Shown here piece by piece: positions 34,482-42,159 of a stretch of 64,000 nucleotides of DNA. The stretch is from Actinophytocola algeriensis. GTDB taxonomy: Bacteria > Actinomycetota > Actinomycetes > Mycobacteriales > Pseudonocardiaceae. The position numbers and the translations under genes are program-made. Location: contig NZ_JACHJQ010000002.1 of NCBI RefSeq assembly GCF_014203735.1, positions 867,224 through 931,223 of the forward strand, written 5' to 3'. The stretch's first letter is position 1. Each line of letters starts with the position of its first letter. The notes below the pieces were generated by a model. That model saw only the letters and a list, made by a program, of their open reading frames with translations. It was not told where the DNA came from and did not search any database.

Positions 34482-34610
34482 TCAGCCGAGCCGGTCCAGG
34501 TGTTCGGCGCTCGTGCGGGCGAGGTCGGCGAGTGTGACGTTGAGATCCTGCGACGTGCGGCCACCCCGCAGTGCACCTCGCGCACGACCAGGCCGCGGCA
34601 GGTCGGTCAC
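34482..34610 (-). other. Possible remnant or small ORF in a 290-bp intergenic space
   Basis: On the minus strand a 42-codon frame from GTG 34610 ends with GGRTSQDLNVTLADLARTSA, a plausible helical protein tail, at TGA 34482. It has no ribosome-binding site and no known homologue that I recognise. It may be the end of a deleted gene. Nothing else is evident between the DUF4185 and PRC-barrel genes except a GAGG ribosome-binding site near 34750. Confidence 0.2.
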
Positions 34611-34763
34611 CGTCCGCCTTGGATCGTCGCGAAAGATCGTCCGATCGAGGCATTACAGGTCCGCCCGACGTTCATTCAGGTGAACTCGCACCGGTCGCGT
34701 TCGCCACCCGGAATTCGTGGGCACCCACGTCGTGTCCGAACATTCGGATGGAGGACGACGAAG

Positions 34764-35084
34764 ATGATGAAAACCGACGACGAGGACATGTGCGGGCTCG
34801 CGGTACATGATTCGCACGGGGAGAAGATCGGCACGGTCCGGGAGGTCTGGGCCGACGAGCGGACCGGGGCTCCGGAGTGGATCTGGGTCGACACCGGGTT
34901 CCTCGGCATGCACCACTCGTTCGTGCCGTTGCGGTCAGCAGAGGTGACGGCCGGGTACGTCGCCGTGGCGATACCCAAGCAGGTGGTGGACGACGCACCG
35001 CGCGTGCACCCGGTCGGCGACACGATGGAGGCGGTCGAGCAGGACGTCCTGCGCGCCTACTACCGAATGGAGATGTCACGATGA
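34764..35084 (+). CDS. PRC-barrel domain protein
   Basis: A 106-residue cytosolic protein with one PRC-barrel: GLAVHDSHGEKIGTVREVWAD, EWIWVDTGFLG, SFVPLRSAEVTAGYVAVAI and a helical tail. Such proteins are common in actinomycetes and are thought to bind RNA or membrane components; here no partner is known. GGAGG lies 9 bp before ATG 34764. The 3' end overlaps the start of the next gene by 4 bp (ATGA), so a small envelope-related operon is likely. Confidence 0.85.
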   Translation: MMKTDDEDMCGLAVHDSHGEKIGTVREVWADERTGAPEWIWVDTGFLGMHHSFVPLRSAEVTAGYVAVAIPKQVVDDAPRVHPVGDTMEAVEQDVLRAYYRMEMSR

Positions 35085-35374
35085 AAACGTTCGTACGCAA
35101 CGGATCACTGGCCGTCATGGCGAGCTGCGCGATCCTGGCAGGACCCGTGACGACGACGGCGATGGCGACGACAGCGGCGACAACCGCACCGCAGATCACC
35201 TACGTGGTCACCGCGCAACAGCAACAGCAGGAGCAGGAGACCGGCGACGACGACAACGGGATGTGGGGTCTGCTCGGGCTGCTCGGGCTGCTCGGGCTCA
35301 CCGGACTCCTCCGCCGCGGCAAGAAGACCGAGCACGTCGCCGGGCCCGGCGTCGCGCCGCCCGCGGGCCGCTAA
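35081..35374 (+). CDS. Small exported WGxxGxxG-type membrane-anchored protein
   Basis: A 97-residue protein with a signal peptide (residues 1-29) and a short Gln/Asp-rich segment (TAQQQQQEQETGDDDNG), then GMWGLLGLLGLLGLTGLLRR, a glycine-spaced hydrophobic stretch of the WGxxGxxG kind, and a basic tail. This is the look of small surface proteins with a C-terminal membrane anchor, analogous to WGxxGxxG proteins. It is translationally coupled to the PRC-barrel gene. The function is unknown. Confidence 0.8.
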   Translation: MKTFVRNGSLAVMASCAILAGPVTTTAMATTAATTAPQITYVVTAQQQQQEQETGDDDNGMWGLLGLLGLLGLTGLLRRGKKTEHVAGPGVAPPAGR

Positions 35375-35463
35375 GGCGACAATGAGACGGACCGGCCGCG
35401 GAGTGAGAAACCTGGAAGGGAGCACCCGTGCGGCCGGCCCTTGCACAGAATAACGACGAAAGG

Positions 35464-35507
35464 CACTCGGAACACGTTGGTGACACCATGGTGTGGCATT
35501 CCGGGTG
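35464..35507. terminator. Imperfect hairpin terminator with internal palindrome
   Basis: Outer arms CACTCGGAA and TTCCGGGTG (one G/U-type position) enclose the 12-bp palindrome ACACCATGGTGT at 35483-35494. It sits between the convergent WGxxG and STAS genes, so it may end both transcripts. Confidence 0.5.
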
Positions 35508-35519
35508 AGCGATGATATG

Positions 35520-35852
35520 TCAGCCCAGCGCTTTCGTGAGCGTTTCGTGCATTGAGAGCACGGTGTCGAGACCGGTCAGGCGAATGGGCCTCAGGCATTC
35601 CCGGCCCGCCGCGACCACGCGCACCGCGGGCCGCCCCACCGCGCTGGCGTCGACGAGCACCAGCAGCCCGGCCGACGCCAGGAACGTCACCGCCATCAGG
35701 TCGATGACCACCAGTTCCGACTCCGACCGCATGGCCTCCGCGATCGCCGTCCGCAGCGTGGGCGCGGTCGCCACGTCCACCTCGCCACGCACGTAGAGCA
35801 CGGTCGCGGCGTCACGGTGGGCGATCGAGACGTCGAAGTCGGTGTCTGCCAC
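35520..35852 (-). CDS. STAS-domain protein (anti-sigma factor antagonist-like)
   Basis: A 110-residue STAS protein: VLYVRGEVDVATAPTLRTAI, LVVIDLMAVTFLASAGLLVLVD. In SpoIIAA/RsbV proteins the phosphorylation motif is D-S-S-G; here the corresponding positions read A-S-A-G, so only one serine remains and the aspartate is missing. Phospho-control may be altered. GAGGA precedes GTG 35852. No RsbW-like kinase is adjacent; two are found elsewhere (53077 and 63293). Confidence 0.85.
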   Translation of the reverse strand: MADTDFDVSIAHRDAATVLYVRGEVDVATAPTLRTAIAEAMRSESELVVIDLMAVTFLASAGLLVLVDASAVGRPAVRVVAAGRECLRPIRLTGLDTVLSMHETLTKALG

Positions 35853-35929
35853 GCGGTCCTCGATTCCGGAAAGTCAGGAATGGCGGCGGCGCACCTGTGA
35901 GCCGCCACCGCCATTCCCGTCGACATCCA

Positions 35930-36388
35930 CTAGGCCGCCGCTGGCAAGCCGCCAAGGAGGTCGTTCACCAGCGACGACAGGGCCAGCAGCAGCCGCTGCA
36001 CCAGCGCGTTCAGCAACGCCGCGACCGACGGCAGATCCCTCGCCTGCTCGCCCGCCGGGAACAGCTCGTCGAGCTGCTGGTGCGTCGTCGCGGCCTCCGC
36101 GCCCGCGTCGGCGGCCAGCGCGCGGCTGCTGTCCTTCACCGCGTACCGCTGCCCGCTCTCCAGCTCGGCCAGCAGCGGCTCCAGCTCGGTGAGCGTCGAC
36201 TTCGCCTGCGCGACATCGCCAGCGTCGGCCGCGGCGGCCAGCGCGTCGTGCATGCCCTGGACCAGTACCGCGCCCTCCTGCGGACCTGCGGGCTGGCTCG
36301 CGGACGCACTGGTCACCGTGACGGTCCCGGTGACCGCCAGGGCGAGCGCCGTGGCGAAAGCCGCGAAGCGCCCAAGCCTTCCTTTCAT
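35930..36388 (-). CDS. Small secreted helical protein
   Basis: A 152-residue protein with a signal peptide (residues 1-29, TSASAS cleavage region). The mature chain is alanine/leucine-rich and mainly helical (VQGMHDALAAAADAGD, STLTELEPLLAELESGQ, LLNALVQRLLLALSSLV), with an amphipathic C terminus. No family is recognised. A clear AAAGGGG ribosome-binding site is upstream of ATG 36388. Confidence 0.7.
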   Translation of the reverse strand: MKGRLGRFAAFATALALAVTGTVTVTSASASQPAGPQEGAVLVQGMHDALAAAADAGDVAQAKSTLTELEPLLAELESGQRYAVKDSSRALAADAGAEAATTHQQLDELFPAGEQARDLPSVAALLNALVQRLLLALSSLVNDLLGGLPAAA

Positions 36389-36944
36389 GGGAAACCCCTT
36401 TCCATTGCAACATTCGCATGGCGGACCTCGTCGTCATGGTCACCCGCTCGCCAGGAACAGCGCCAATGAGGGAAAATCCTCCGCGACGCAGCAGACCCCG
36501 AGCGTCACCACGCCGGGAACGGGATTCGTGGGTTCGCGTCATTACAATCGACCGTGAACCGACCACCCCGACAGCTCCGGCCACGTGTAGTGAGCGCGGC
36601 ACCCGGCTGATCCGGCAGGGCGCTCGTTCGAGCTATTTCTCCTGCCCTACCAGTGATAGCGGCCCTCTGACCAGCAGAGAGCCCGTGTTAATCACCGGAA
36701 GGTGGGGTTTGAACCGAATTTTTTCCCACCGTGATCGGCGACGGGTCCGACAACCCGGCAGTGGCACCGTGTTCCCGCTTCCGGGAACCGGCCGGTGGCG
36801 TGGCTGGTCACCGTCGGAGTCCGTTGCGGCGCGAACGGGTAGTCGACCGTTCCTTTTGGGTTCATGGGAAAGCACCCGGCGTGATCTGTGGGTAACTTTC
36901 AGTTGCCCGAATCGTTTTCCGATCACTATTGAAAGGAAACTTCG
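36389..36944. other. 556-bp gene-free region with regulatory appearance
   Basis: Lower GC than its surroundings. It is the shared promoter region of the divergent genes at 36388 (minus) and 36945 (plus). It contains GGTGGG (36701-36706) and CCCACC (36725-36730) with an A/T-rich loop, and an 8-bp AAAGGAAA-type ribosome-binding site just before 36945. I found no convincing riboswitch, tRNA or coding frame. Confidence 0.5.
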
Positions 36945-37751
36945 ATGCCCAAGTTGGCTGGCCGCGGTGTTCTCATCGCGGCCCTTGCGGTGCCGGTCGC
37001 ACTCGCGGCGGCACCACTGACCGCGTCGGCGGACGAACCGTACGACGTGGTCATGACTGACCAGATGACGGCAAACGCTGTAGCGACCGAGGACGGTGCC
37101 GCTGCCGCGGCCGCGGCGACCAACACGACGTTCGTCGAGGAGTCCGAGGACGTCTGGCACGGGCCCGACCCGGACGTGGAGTACGTGCCCGAGGTGATCT
37201 ACTCGACCGAGGACGAGGACACCACCGAGATCACCGAGGACGCGGCCGAGGAGCTCACTGAGGAGAGCACCGAGGAGGTCACCGAGGAGAGCACCGAGGA
37301 GAGCACCGAGGAGACCAGCACCGAGGCCGTCGCCGTCGTGACGCCCGTCGACCAGACGTGGGGCACGTACACCGATGACGACCTGGACGACTCGACGGAC
37401 GCCTGGGCGGGTGCCTCCTACGAGAACATCGCCGCGTACGCGGGTGCCGACGGCGCGTGGGTGACGTCCACCGAGTCCCATGCGGTGGCCGGTGACGACA
37501 GCGGCCTGTCCGGTTCGGACACCGCGGTCTGGCACGAGCAGACCACCGCCGCCGCGGGCGAGGACGGCGCCTACGTGGAGTCGACCGAGAGCGGTGCGTT
37601 CGAGAGCGACGGCTGGGGCCACGGTGGCTTCTCCGAACACCATCACCACCATGACGTGACGGGTGCCATGTTCGAGCACACCGCCGCGGCCGCGGGCGAG
37701 GACGGCGCGTGGGTCGAGAATCTCGAATCCGCCGCGTTCGAGCAGGACTGA
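36945..37751 (+). CDS. Secreted acidic repeat protein
   Basis: A 268-residue protein with a signal peptide (residues 1-29). An acidic low-complexity block follows (TEEST and TEEVTEEST repeats, about 85-128). The C-terminal half carries three repeats of an A-A-x-A-G-x-D-G-A-[WY]-V-x-S/N-x-E-S unit (AYAGADGAWVTSTESHA, AAAGEDGAYVESTESGA, AAAGEDGAWVENLESAA), with a histidine cluster (EHHHHHD) between the second and third. No enzymatic motif is present. Such a protein may bind divalent cations or act as a surface or spore coat component. A 14-bp hairpin terminator follows. Confidence 0.75.
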   Translation: MPKLAGRGVLIAALAVPVALAAAPLTASADEPYDVVMTDQMTANAVATEDGAAAAAAATNTTFVEESEDVWHGPDPDVEYVPEVIYSTEDEDTTEITEDAAEELTEESTEEVTEESTEESTEETSTEAVAVVTPVDQTWGTYTDDDLDDSTDAWAGASYENIAAYAGADGAWVTSTESHAVAGDDSGLSGSDTAVWHEQTTAAAGEDGAYVESTESGAFESDGWGHGGFSEHHHHHDVTGAMFEHTAAAAGEDGAWVENLESAAFEQD

Positions 37752-37767
37752 CCGGAAAGCAAGGCCT

Positions 37768-37800
37768 GGCGCCGGTTCCCGTGCCCCGGGAGCCGGCGCC
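37768..37800 (+). terminator. Hairpin terminator
   Basis: GGCGCCGGTTCCCG pairs with CGGGAGCCGGCGCC (14 positions including one G-U), 5-nt loop, 16 bp after the acidic-repeat gene stop and followed by TTCC. It separates that gene from the HTH gene at 37818. Confidence 0.65.
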
Positions 37801-37817
37801 TTCCTCGTGGAGGAACC

Positions 37818-38144
37818 GTGACGCAGACCCTCGCCCGGAAGACACTCATCACCGACAAGGAACTGGCGGTCGTACGCCTGCTGGCCGACGGCCTGCGGAC
37901 CAAGCAGATCGCCAGGCGGCTCGGCATCACCATGAGCGCGGTGTCGATGCGCCTCGCCCGCGCGGCGGACATACTCGGCACGACGACGGCCATCCACACG
38001 GTCGTGGAGTGCGTCCGCCTCGGCCTGCTCGAATCACACACCCACCGCGCCGCCCGCCTCCGCCGCGAGATCGCGGACCGCCACGCCTCGACGTGCGCGC
38101 TGCTGCGCACCCCGTCATGTGACTGCCAGGGCTACCTCGGCTAG
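37818..38144 (+). CDS. Small LuxR-type HTH-only regulator
   Basis: A 108-residue protein with one LuxR-type HTH (ITDKELAVVRLLADG, RTKQIARRLGITMSAVSMRLARAADIL) at residues 10-58 and a basic tail with three Cys near the end (ASTCALLRTPSCDC). It has no receiver or sensor domain. GTG 37818 follows AGGAACC. The stop overlaps that of the convergent sigma-factor gene by 4 bp. The terminal cysteines could bind metal or act in redox control; this is a guess. Confidence 0.8.
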   Translation: MTQTLARKTLITDKELAVVRLLADGLRTKQIARRLGITMSAVSMRLARAADILGTTTAIHTVVECVRLGLLESHTHRAARLRREIADRHASTCALLRTPSCDCQGYLG

Positions 38145-38713
38145 CGGATGACCCTGCGGGGCGGCCGGACCCCCTCGAGGTCGTGCTGGTCGAACGTGTC
38201 GAACTGGGTGAGTACCGGCTGCAGCTTGGTCAGGCAACGGATCACGATCTGCGAGATGTTCGACGACGACGTGTTCATCGCGAGCGCGATCTCCCCCACC
38301 GTCAGCCCCTCGAACAGGCGGAGCCGGGTGATCTGCCGCTGCCGTTCGGTCATGTAGCCCATGATGCGCAGGATGCGTTGCCGCACCTCGCATGCCGCCA
38401 GCCGGCGCACGGCGATCGCGGCGGCGTCCTCGACCGCCTCGACTTCCGCCGGGTCCTCCTCGATGGTGCCCGCCGGCACGTCGCGGTCCGCCGCGCTCAT
38501 CTGGATGGTCAGCTCGGTCAGGAACACCCGCCAGTCGGGCTCGACGAGCGGCGGGTCGCTGAGCACCGCGACGAACACCTCGTGCACGACGTCCGAGGCC
38601 TCGCGGTCGGCCCGTCCGCACGCGCACCGCGCCGCCGCCTCGATCAAGGCAGGGTGGTACTCGGTGTAAATCTGCTTCCAGTCCACTGGAGCGCTCGTCT
38701 CACGGATCCTCAT
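38141..38713 (-). CDS. RNA polymerase sigma-70-like (ECF-type) factor
   Basis: A 190-residue protein with a region-2-like N-terminal part (YHPALIEAAARCACGRADREASDVVHEVFVAVL) and a region-4 HTH (MTERQRQITRLRLFEGLTVGEIALAMNTSSSNISQ) at about 130-165. This is the ECF sigma architecture, though region 2 is atypical: the usual aromatic -10 melting residues are not obvious. ATG 38713 is used. The short HTH protein at 37818 is convergent; no anti-sigma gene is adjacent. A palindromic CGAAATCGTTTCG lies 15-27 bp upstream of the start and could be autoregulatory. Confidence 0.75.
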   Translation of the reverse strand: MRIRETSAPVDWKQIYTEYHPALIEAAARCACGRADREASDVVHEVFVAVLSDPPLVEPDWRVFLTELTIQMSAADRDVPAGTIEEDPAEVEAVEDAAAIAVRRLAACEVRQRILRIMGYMTERQRQITRLRLFEGLTVGEIALAMNTSSSNISQIVIRCLTKLQPVLTQFDTFDQHDLEGVRPPRRVIR

Positions 38714-38854
38714 CCGGGTCCCCCACCCGAAATCGTTTCGAGTAACTCCCGGTTTATGGCAAACCAAATGTCCCGTCCCGGTGACGACCCCACGGAACGA
38801 GTTGTTTGAACGGTCGAGCGCCGGCAAGCTGTTTTACCGGACCATTGAAATGTG

Positions 38855-39466
38855 TCAGGCGCCGGACGGTTCGGTCCGCACCGACGGTTCCGCGACGAGC
38901 TGCGGCCCAATCTGCTGCACGGCGTGGTGCTGGCCCCGGCTGTGCTCGACGGGAAGGCGTGGTGGCGGCATGCGATGGCTGAGCGCACCACTGCCGAACA
39001 TCTCCTGCAGCGACACCTCGCTCTCCTGCAGACCGCGGACCAGCATGCTCGCCTTCTCCAGCGCCTCATGGACGATCTTCCTGGCCTCCGCCGCGGCCTG
39101 CGCCCGGCACGCGTCCGCCTCGTGCTGCGCCTCCTCGACCATCTCCACCCTGCGGCGCAACAGGTCGTCGGCCCGCTCGGTCACCTGCCTGGCCGCTTCC
39201 TCTGCCGCCAGGCGAATCCGCCCCGCGTCCTGCTCCGCGGCTTCGATCAGCCAGCGCACCGCCGCGGACGTCGACGCGGTGGCCTGGTCACCCGCCGAGG
39301 CCGTCTCGAGCGAGATCGCCCGCGCGACCGCCCGGTCACGTTCCGCCTGCGCGTAGTCGAGCGCACTGCGCAACTCGCGCAGCTCCTGGTCGACGGCTTC
39401 GCGGTCATAGCCGCGGAACCGCGTCGGGAACGACAGCGGGAAGTTGTCGAGCACGTCCTCTGACAT
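38855..39466 (-). CDS. DivIVA-like coiled-coil protein
   Basis: A 203-residue protein with a DivIVA-type N terminus (FPTRFRGYDREAVDQELRELR) followed by a long coiled coil (residues 40-150: ERDRAVARAISLE, QVTERADDLLRRRVEMVEEAQHEAD) and a Gln/Pro-rich tail. In actinomycetes such proteins mark poles or septa or organise cell-wall synthesis. It is shorter than Wag31 and has a C-terminal region unlike it. ATG 39466 is preceded by AAAGGTG. A terminator lies between it and the exported-protein genes at 39573 and 39990. Confidence 0.82.
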   Translation of the reverse strand: MSEDVLDNFPLSFPTRFRGYDREAVDQELRELRSALDYAQAERDRAVARAISLETASAGDQATASTSAAVRWLIEAAEQDAGRIRLAAEEAARQVTERADDLLRRRVEMVEEAQHEADACRAQAAAEARKIVHEALEKASMLVRGLQESEVSLQEMFGSGALSHRMPPPRLPVEHSRGQHHAVQQIGPQLVAEPSVRTEPSGA

Positions 39467-39501
39467 GAGGCACCTTTTCTCTCACTTCGTAACAAAACAG
39501 C

Positions 39502-39533
39502 GAGGCAGGACCAGCCGTGACCGGTCCTGCCTC
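39502..39533 (-). terminator. Rho-independent terminator on the minus strand
   Basis: GAGGCAGGACC and GGTCCTGCCTC form an 11-bp stem with a 10-nt loop; on the minus strand it is followed by TGTTTTGTT. It lies just downstream of the exported-protein gene at 39573-39920. Confidence 0.75.
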
Positions 39534-39572
39534 CATCCACCCAAAGGTCGGCGGCTGAATGCCGCCCCGGAC

Positions 39573-39920
39573 TCAGTCGTCCTGGACTGTCCCGCCGTCG
39601 GACGTCGTGCTGGACGCGCAGTTTTCCGGAACGGCGCCTTCCGCGTCGCTCGCGCCGGGCGATGCCACCGGCACACCGACGCCGTTCGCGACGTCCTCGA
39701 CCGGCACCTGGACGCCGAGCACGTTGACGTTGTTGTCGCAGAGGCCGACCGTACCGTCGACGTTGTGCAGCAGGTCCACGTTGCCGACGTTGACCAAACC
39801 GGTCTCGGCGCCGTCGCTGTCGCTCGCGAACGGCAGACCGCTGTCCGCCGACGCGACGCCACTGAAGGGGATGACACCGGCGGCGATGGCGGCGGCGCCG
39901 ACGATGAACTGTTTCAACAC
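39573..39920 (-). CDS. Small exported protein, paralogue of 39990-40346 (rodlin-like in style)
   Basis: A 115-residue protein with a signal peptide (residues 1-25; VASADS cleavage region). The mature part has GLVNVGNVDLLHNVDGTVGL, then CDNNVNVLGVQVPVEDV and ends with ENCASSTTSDGG. The pattern of hydrophobic residues and a single Cys pair matches its paralogue closely. It recalls Streptomyces rodlins (NVNVL, -VGL- and V-Q-D-like motifs), which form an amyloid-like surface layer, but the similarity is not strong enough to name it. GTG 39920 begins the lysine-containing signal; a longer frame lacks a ribosome-binding site. Confidence 0.75.
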   Translation of the reverse strand: MLKQFIVGAAAIAAGVIPFSGVASADSGLPFASDSDGAETGLVNVGNVDLLHNVDGTVGLCDNNVNVLGVQVPVEDVANGVGVPVASPGASDAEGAVPENCASSTTSDGGTVQDD

Positions 39921-39989
39921 GGGAAGAACTACCTCTCGTTGGTAGGCGACAGATCGTTCTGCCACCGGGGAGAACCGACGCTCAGCGCG

Positions 39990-40346
39990 TCAGTTGTCCT
40001 GGATCGAGCCACCGTCGTTCAGGCTCGCGGACGCGCAGTTCTCCGGAACGGCCGCCTCTGCCTCGTGCTCACCCGGGGACAGGATCGGCACGGCGACACC
40101 GTTCAGCACGTCCTCGACCACCACCTGCACACCAAGGACGTTGATGTTGTTGTCGCACACGCCCAGGTTGGCGTTCACGTTGTGCAGCACGTCCAGGTTG
40201 TTGAGGTTGACCAGGCCGGTCTGGTCGCCGCCCTCGTTGTCCTGACCCCAGCCGGGGTAGTCCGAGCCTTCGGCGGAGGCGAAGCCGCTCAGCATCACCA
40301 TTCCGGCGGCCACACCCGCCGTCACGAAACCGATCTTTTTCAACAT
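39990..40346 (-). CDS. Small exported protein, paralogue of 39573-39920 (rodlin-like in style)
   Basis: A 118-residue protein with a signal peptide (MLKKIGFVTAGVAAGMVMLS). The mature region (GLVNLNNLDVLHNVNANLG, CDNNINVLGVQVVVEDVLNG, SPGEHE, ENCASASLNDGG) aligns over its entire length with its neighbour. The two genes are tandem, 69 bp apart, and probably products of a duplication. A hydrophobic, cysteine-paired secreted peptide of this kind would suit surface assembly. AAGGAATG precedes ATG 40346. An inverted repeat TTGAT-N6-ATCAA lies 17-32 bp upstream. Confidence 0.78.
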   Translation of the reverse strand: MLKKIGFVTAGVAAGMVMLSGFASAEGSDYPGWGQDNEGGDQTGLVNLNNLDVLHNVNANLGVCDNNINVLGVQVVVEDVLNGVAVPILSPGEHEAEAAVPENCASASLNDGGSIQDN

Positions 40347-40679
40347 CGGGACATTCCTTCGTTTGATTGCGCGATCAATTGCCGGTCGATCTTGCCTTCG
40401 ACCGGAGGCGACAGTAGCGCGGTCGCGTTACGTCGTTCCACTCGAGCAATCCCATTGGGCCTTGTATTACCCACTTGATTTTCTATCGGTGCCTGCCGGG
40501 ACAGTTTCATATACGAAGCGCAGCGATATCTTCACTCGTACGGGTGGTTCATAACGCGACCGTGGTCGCCCCGCGCTACCGAAATCGGGTACGTGCCGCC
40601 GCGTGGGACAGGACTGGTGCGCGGGCTCGTCGACGGCGGCACCGGAGAGCCCGCGCCGCGGCCGGGGCGGTGGCACCGC
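40347..40679. other. 333-bp spacer with promoter of the exported-protein pair
   Basis: It contains the perfect inverted repeat TTGAT-N6-ATCAA at 40363-40378, which sits where a regulator of the gene at 40346 would bind, and a lower-GC stretch around 40490-40560. It also carries the 3' trailer of the kinase gene. No coding frame or RNA gene was found. Confidence 0.4.
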
Positions 40680-41468
40680 TCAGGGAGAGCTGTCGCGAAA
40701 GGTCACCCGGACTGTGGTGCCCTGCCCGGGCGCCGACGTGACCCCGGCCGTGCCGCCGTGCGCGGTGACGATCGCCTCGACGATGGCGAGGCCCAGACCC
40801 GATGAGGCACCGCCGTCCCGGCTGCGGCCGGGGTCGGCGCGGTAGAAGCGCTCGAACACGTGCGGCAGGTGTTCCGGGGCGATCCCGTCACCCTCGTCGC
40901 GTACCGCGACCACCACGTCCCCGTCCTCGACGCCGACGGTGACCGTGACCGGCGTGCCGGGCCGGGTGTGCTGCACCGCGTTGCCGACGAGGTTGCGCAG
41001 GACCTGCTGGATGCGCGGGCCGTCCCCGTGCACGACCGCCTCCGCCGCTCCCCGCAGGCTGATGGCCCGGTCGGCGGTGATCACCCTGGCGTCGGCCACC
41101 ACCTCGCCCGCGAGCGCCACCACGTCCACCCGCTCGCGGTTGAGCGGCTGCGCCGCGTCGAGGCGGGCCAGCAGTGCCAGCTCGTCGACCAGCAGCCGCA
41201 TCCGGCCCACCTCGGCCTGCATCCGTGCCATGGCGTTGTCGAGCAGGCCGGGGTCGCTCAGGCCGCCCTGCACGTACAGGTCGATCCAGCCGTGCAGGGT
41301 CGCCAGCGGCGTGCGCAGCTCGTGGCTCGCGTCGGCGACGAAGCTGCGCAGCCGGTCCTGGGCACGTCGTTGAGCGTCGAACGCGTCTCTGACCGCGGTG
41401 GCGACCGCGGCCTCCGGGCCGGCGAGCAGCGCGATGCGGATCAGCCGCCACCGGGAGGTCCCCTTCAC
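40680..41468 (-). CDS. Histidine kinase lacking sensor and HAMP region (internally deleted)
   Basis: A 262-residue protein. Residues 35-262 are a complete kinase core: H-box SFVADASHELRTPLATLHGW, N-box QVLRNLVGNAVQHT, G1 DEGDGI, FERFYR and G2 GLGLAIVEAIV. Before that are only about 18 residues of a basic N terminus (MKGTSRWRLIRIALLAG) joined directly to a post-HAMP type linker (VRDAFDAQRRAQDRL). Comparable actinomycete kinases are about 450 residues with two membrane helices, a sensor loop and HAMP. An in-frame internal deletion explains this best. The start is fixed by a 4-bp overlap with the regulator stop (GTGA). The adjacent MMPL gene is also broken. Confidence 0.85.
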   Translation of the reverse strand: MKGTSRWRLIRIALLAGPEAAVATAVRDAFDAQRRAQDRLRSFVADASHELRTPLATLHGWIDLYVQGGLSDPGLLDNAMARMQAEVGRMRLLVDELALLARLDAAQPLNRERVDVVALAGEVVADARVITADRAISLRGAAEAVVHGDGPRIQQVLRNLVGNAVQHTRPGTPVTVTVGVEDGDVVVAVRDEGDGIAPEHLPHVFERFYRADPGRSRDGGASSGLGLAIVEAIVTAHGGTAGVTSAPGQGTTVRVTFRDSSP

Positions 41469-42154
41469 GACCGCACCGGCCGCAGGCTGTACCCGAAACC
41501 GCGCACGGTGCGGACCACCGACGGTCCGCCGAAGTCGATCTTGCGCCGCAGGTTGGAGACGAACCGCTCGACCACGCCCGTGTCACCGCCGAAGTCGTAC
41601 TGCCAGACGTGGTCCAGGATCTGCGCCTTGGAGACCACCCGCCCGGAGTTGGCGAGCAGGTAGCGCAGCAGCCGGAACTCGGTGGGGGAAAGCTCGACCG
41701 GGCGCCCGCCCCTGGTCACCACGTGCCGGGCCTCGTCCATCTCCAGGTCGCCGCACCGCAGCACGCCCTCCGGCACCGATGGCGGCACGCGGCGGGCCCG
41801 CCGCAGCAGCGCCTCCAGCCGCGCGGCGACCTCCACCACGTCGAACGGCTTGGTGAGGTAGTCGTCGCCACCCATGCGCAGCCCGCGCACCCGGTCGTCC
41901 AGCTCGTCGCGGGCGGTCAGGAACATCACCGGCACACCGACGTCCCGCGCGCGCAGCAGGTGCAGCAGGTCGAAGCCGTCCGTGCCGGGCAGCATCACGT
42001 CCAGCACGATCGCGTCCGGCACGCGTGCCCCGATCGCGGCCAGCGCGGCAGGCACGTCGCCGACCGCCTCGACCTCGAACCCCGCGAACCGCAGCGTGGA
42101 CAGCAGCAGCTCCCGCAGCCCCGGGTCGTCGTCCACCACCAGAATGCGGTCCAC
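41465..42154 (-). CDS. OmpR/PhoB-family response regulator
   Basis: A 229-residue regulator: acidic DDD near 8-10, phospho-acceptor Asp in AIVLDVMLP, T-A in FLTARDE and Lys in DYLTKPF; the C-terminal winged helix (ELSPTEFRLLRYLLANSGRVVSKAQILDHVW ... RTVRGFGYSL). It is intact. GTG 42154 lies 5 bp downstream of the MMPL stop and the gene is coupled to the truncated kinase. Its original target is probably the MMPL transporter operon itself, an inference from order. Confidence 0.93.
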   Translation of the reverse strand: MDRILVVDDDPGLRELLLSTLRFAGFEVEAVGDVPAALAAIGARVPDAIVLDVMLPGTDGFDLLHLLRARDVGVPVMFLTARDELDDRVRGLRMGGDDYLTKPFDVVEVAARLEALLRRARRVPPSVPEGVLRCGDLEMDEARHVVTRGGRPVELSPTEFRLLRYLLANSGRVVSKAQILDHVWQYDFGGDTGVVERFVSNLRRKIDFGGPSVVRTVRGFGYSLRPVRS

Positions 42155-42159
42155 GTCCG

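Noticed and set aside
36389-36944. Riboswitch or structured RNA in the 556-bp spacer
   Set aside because: I looked for c-di-AMP, cobalamin, SAM and glycine-type cores and saw none. The only pairing found is a short GGTGGG/CCCACC stem.
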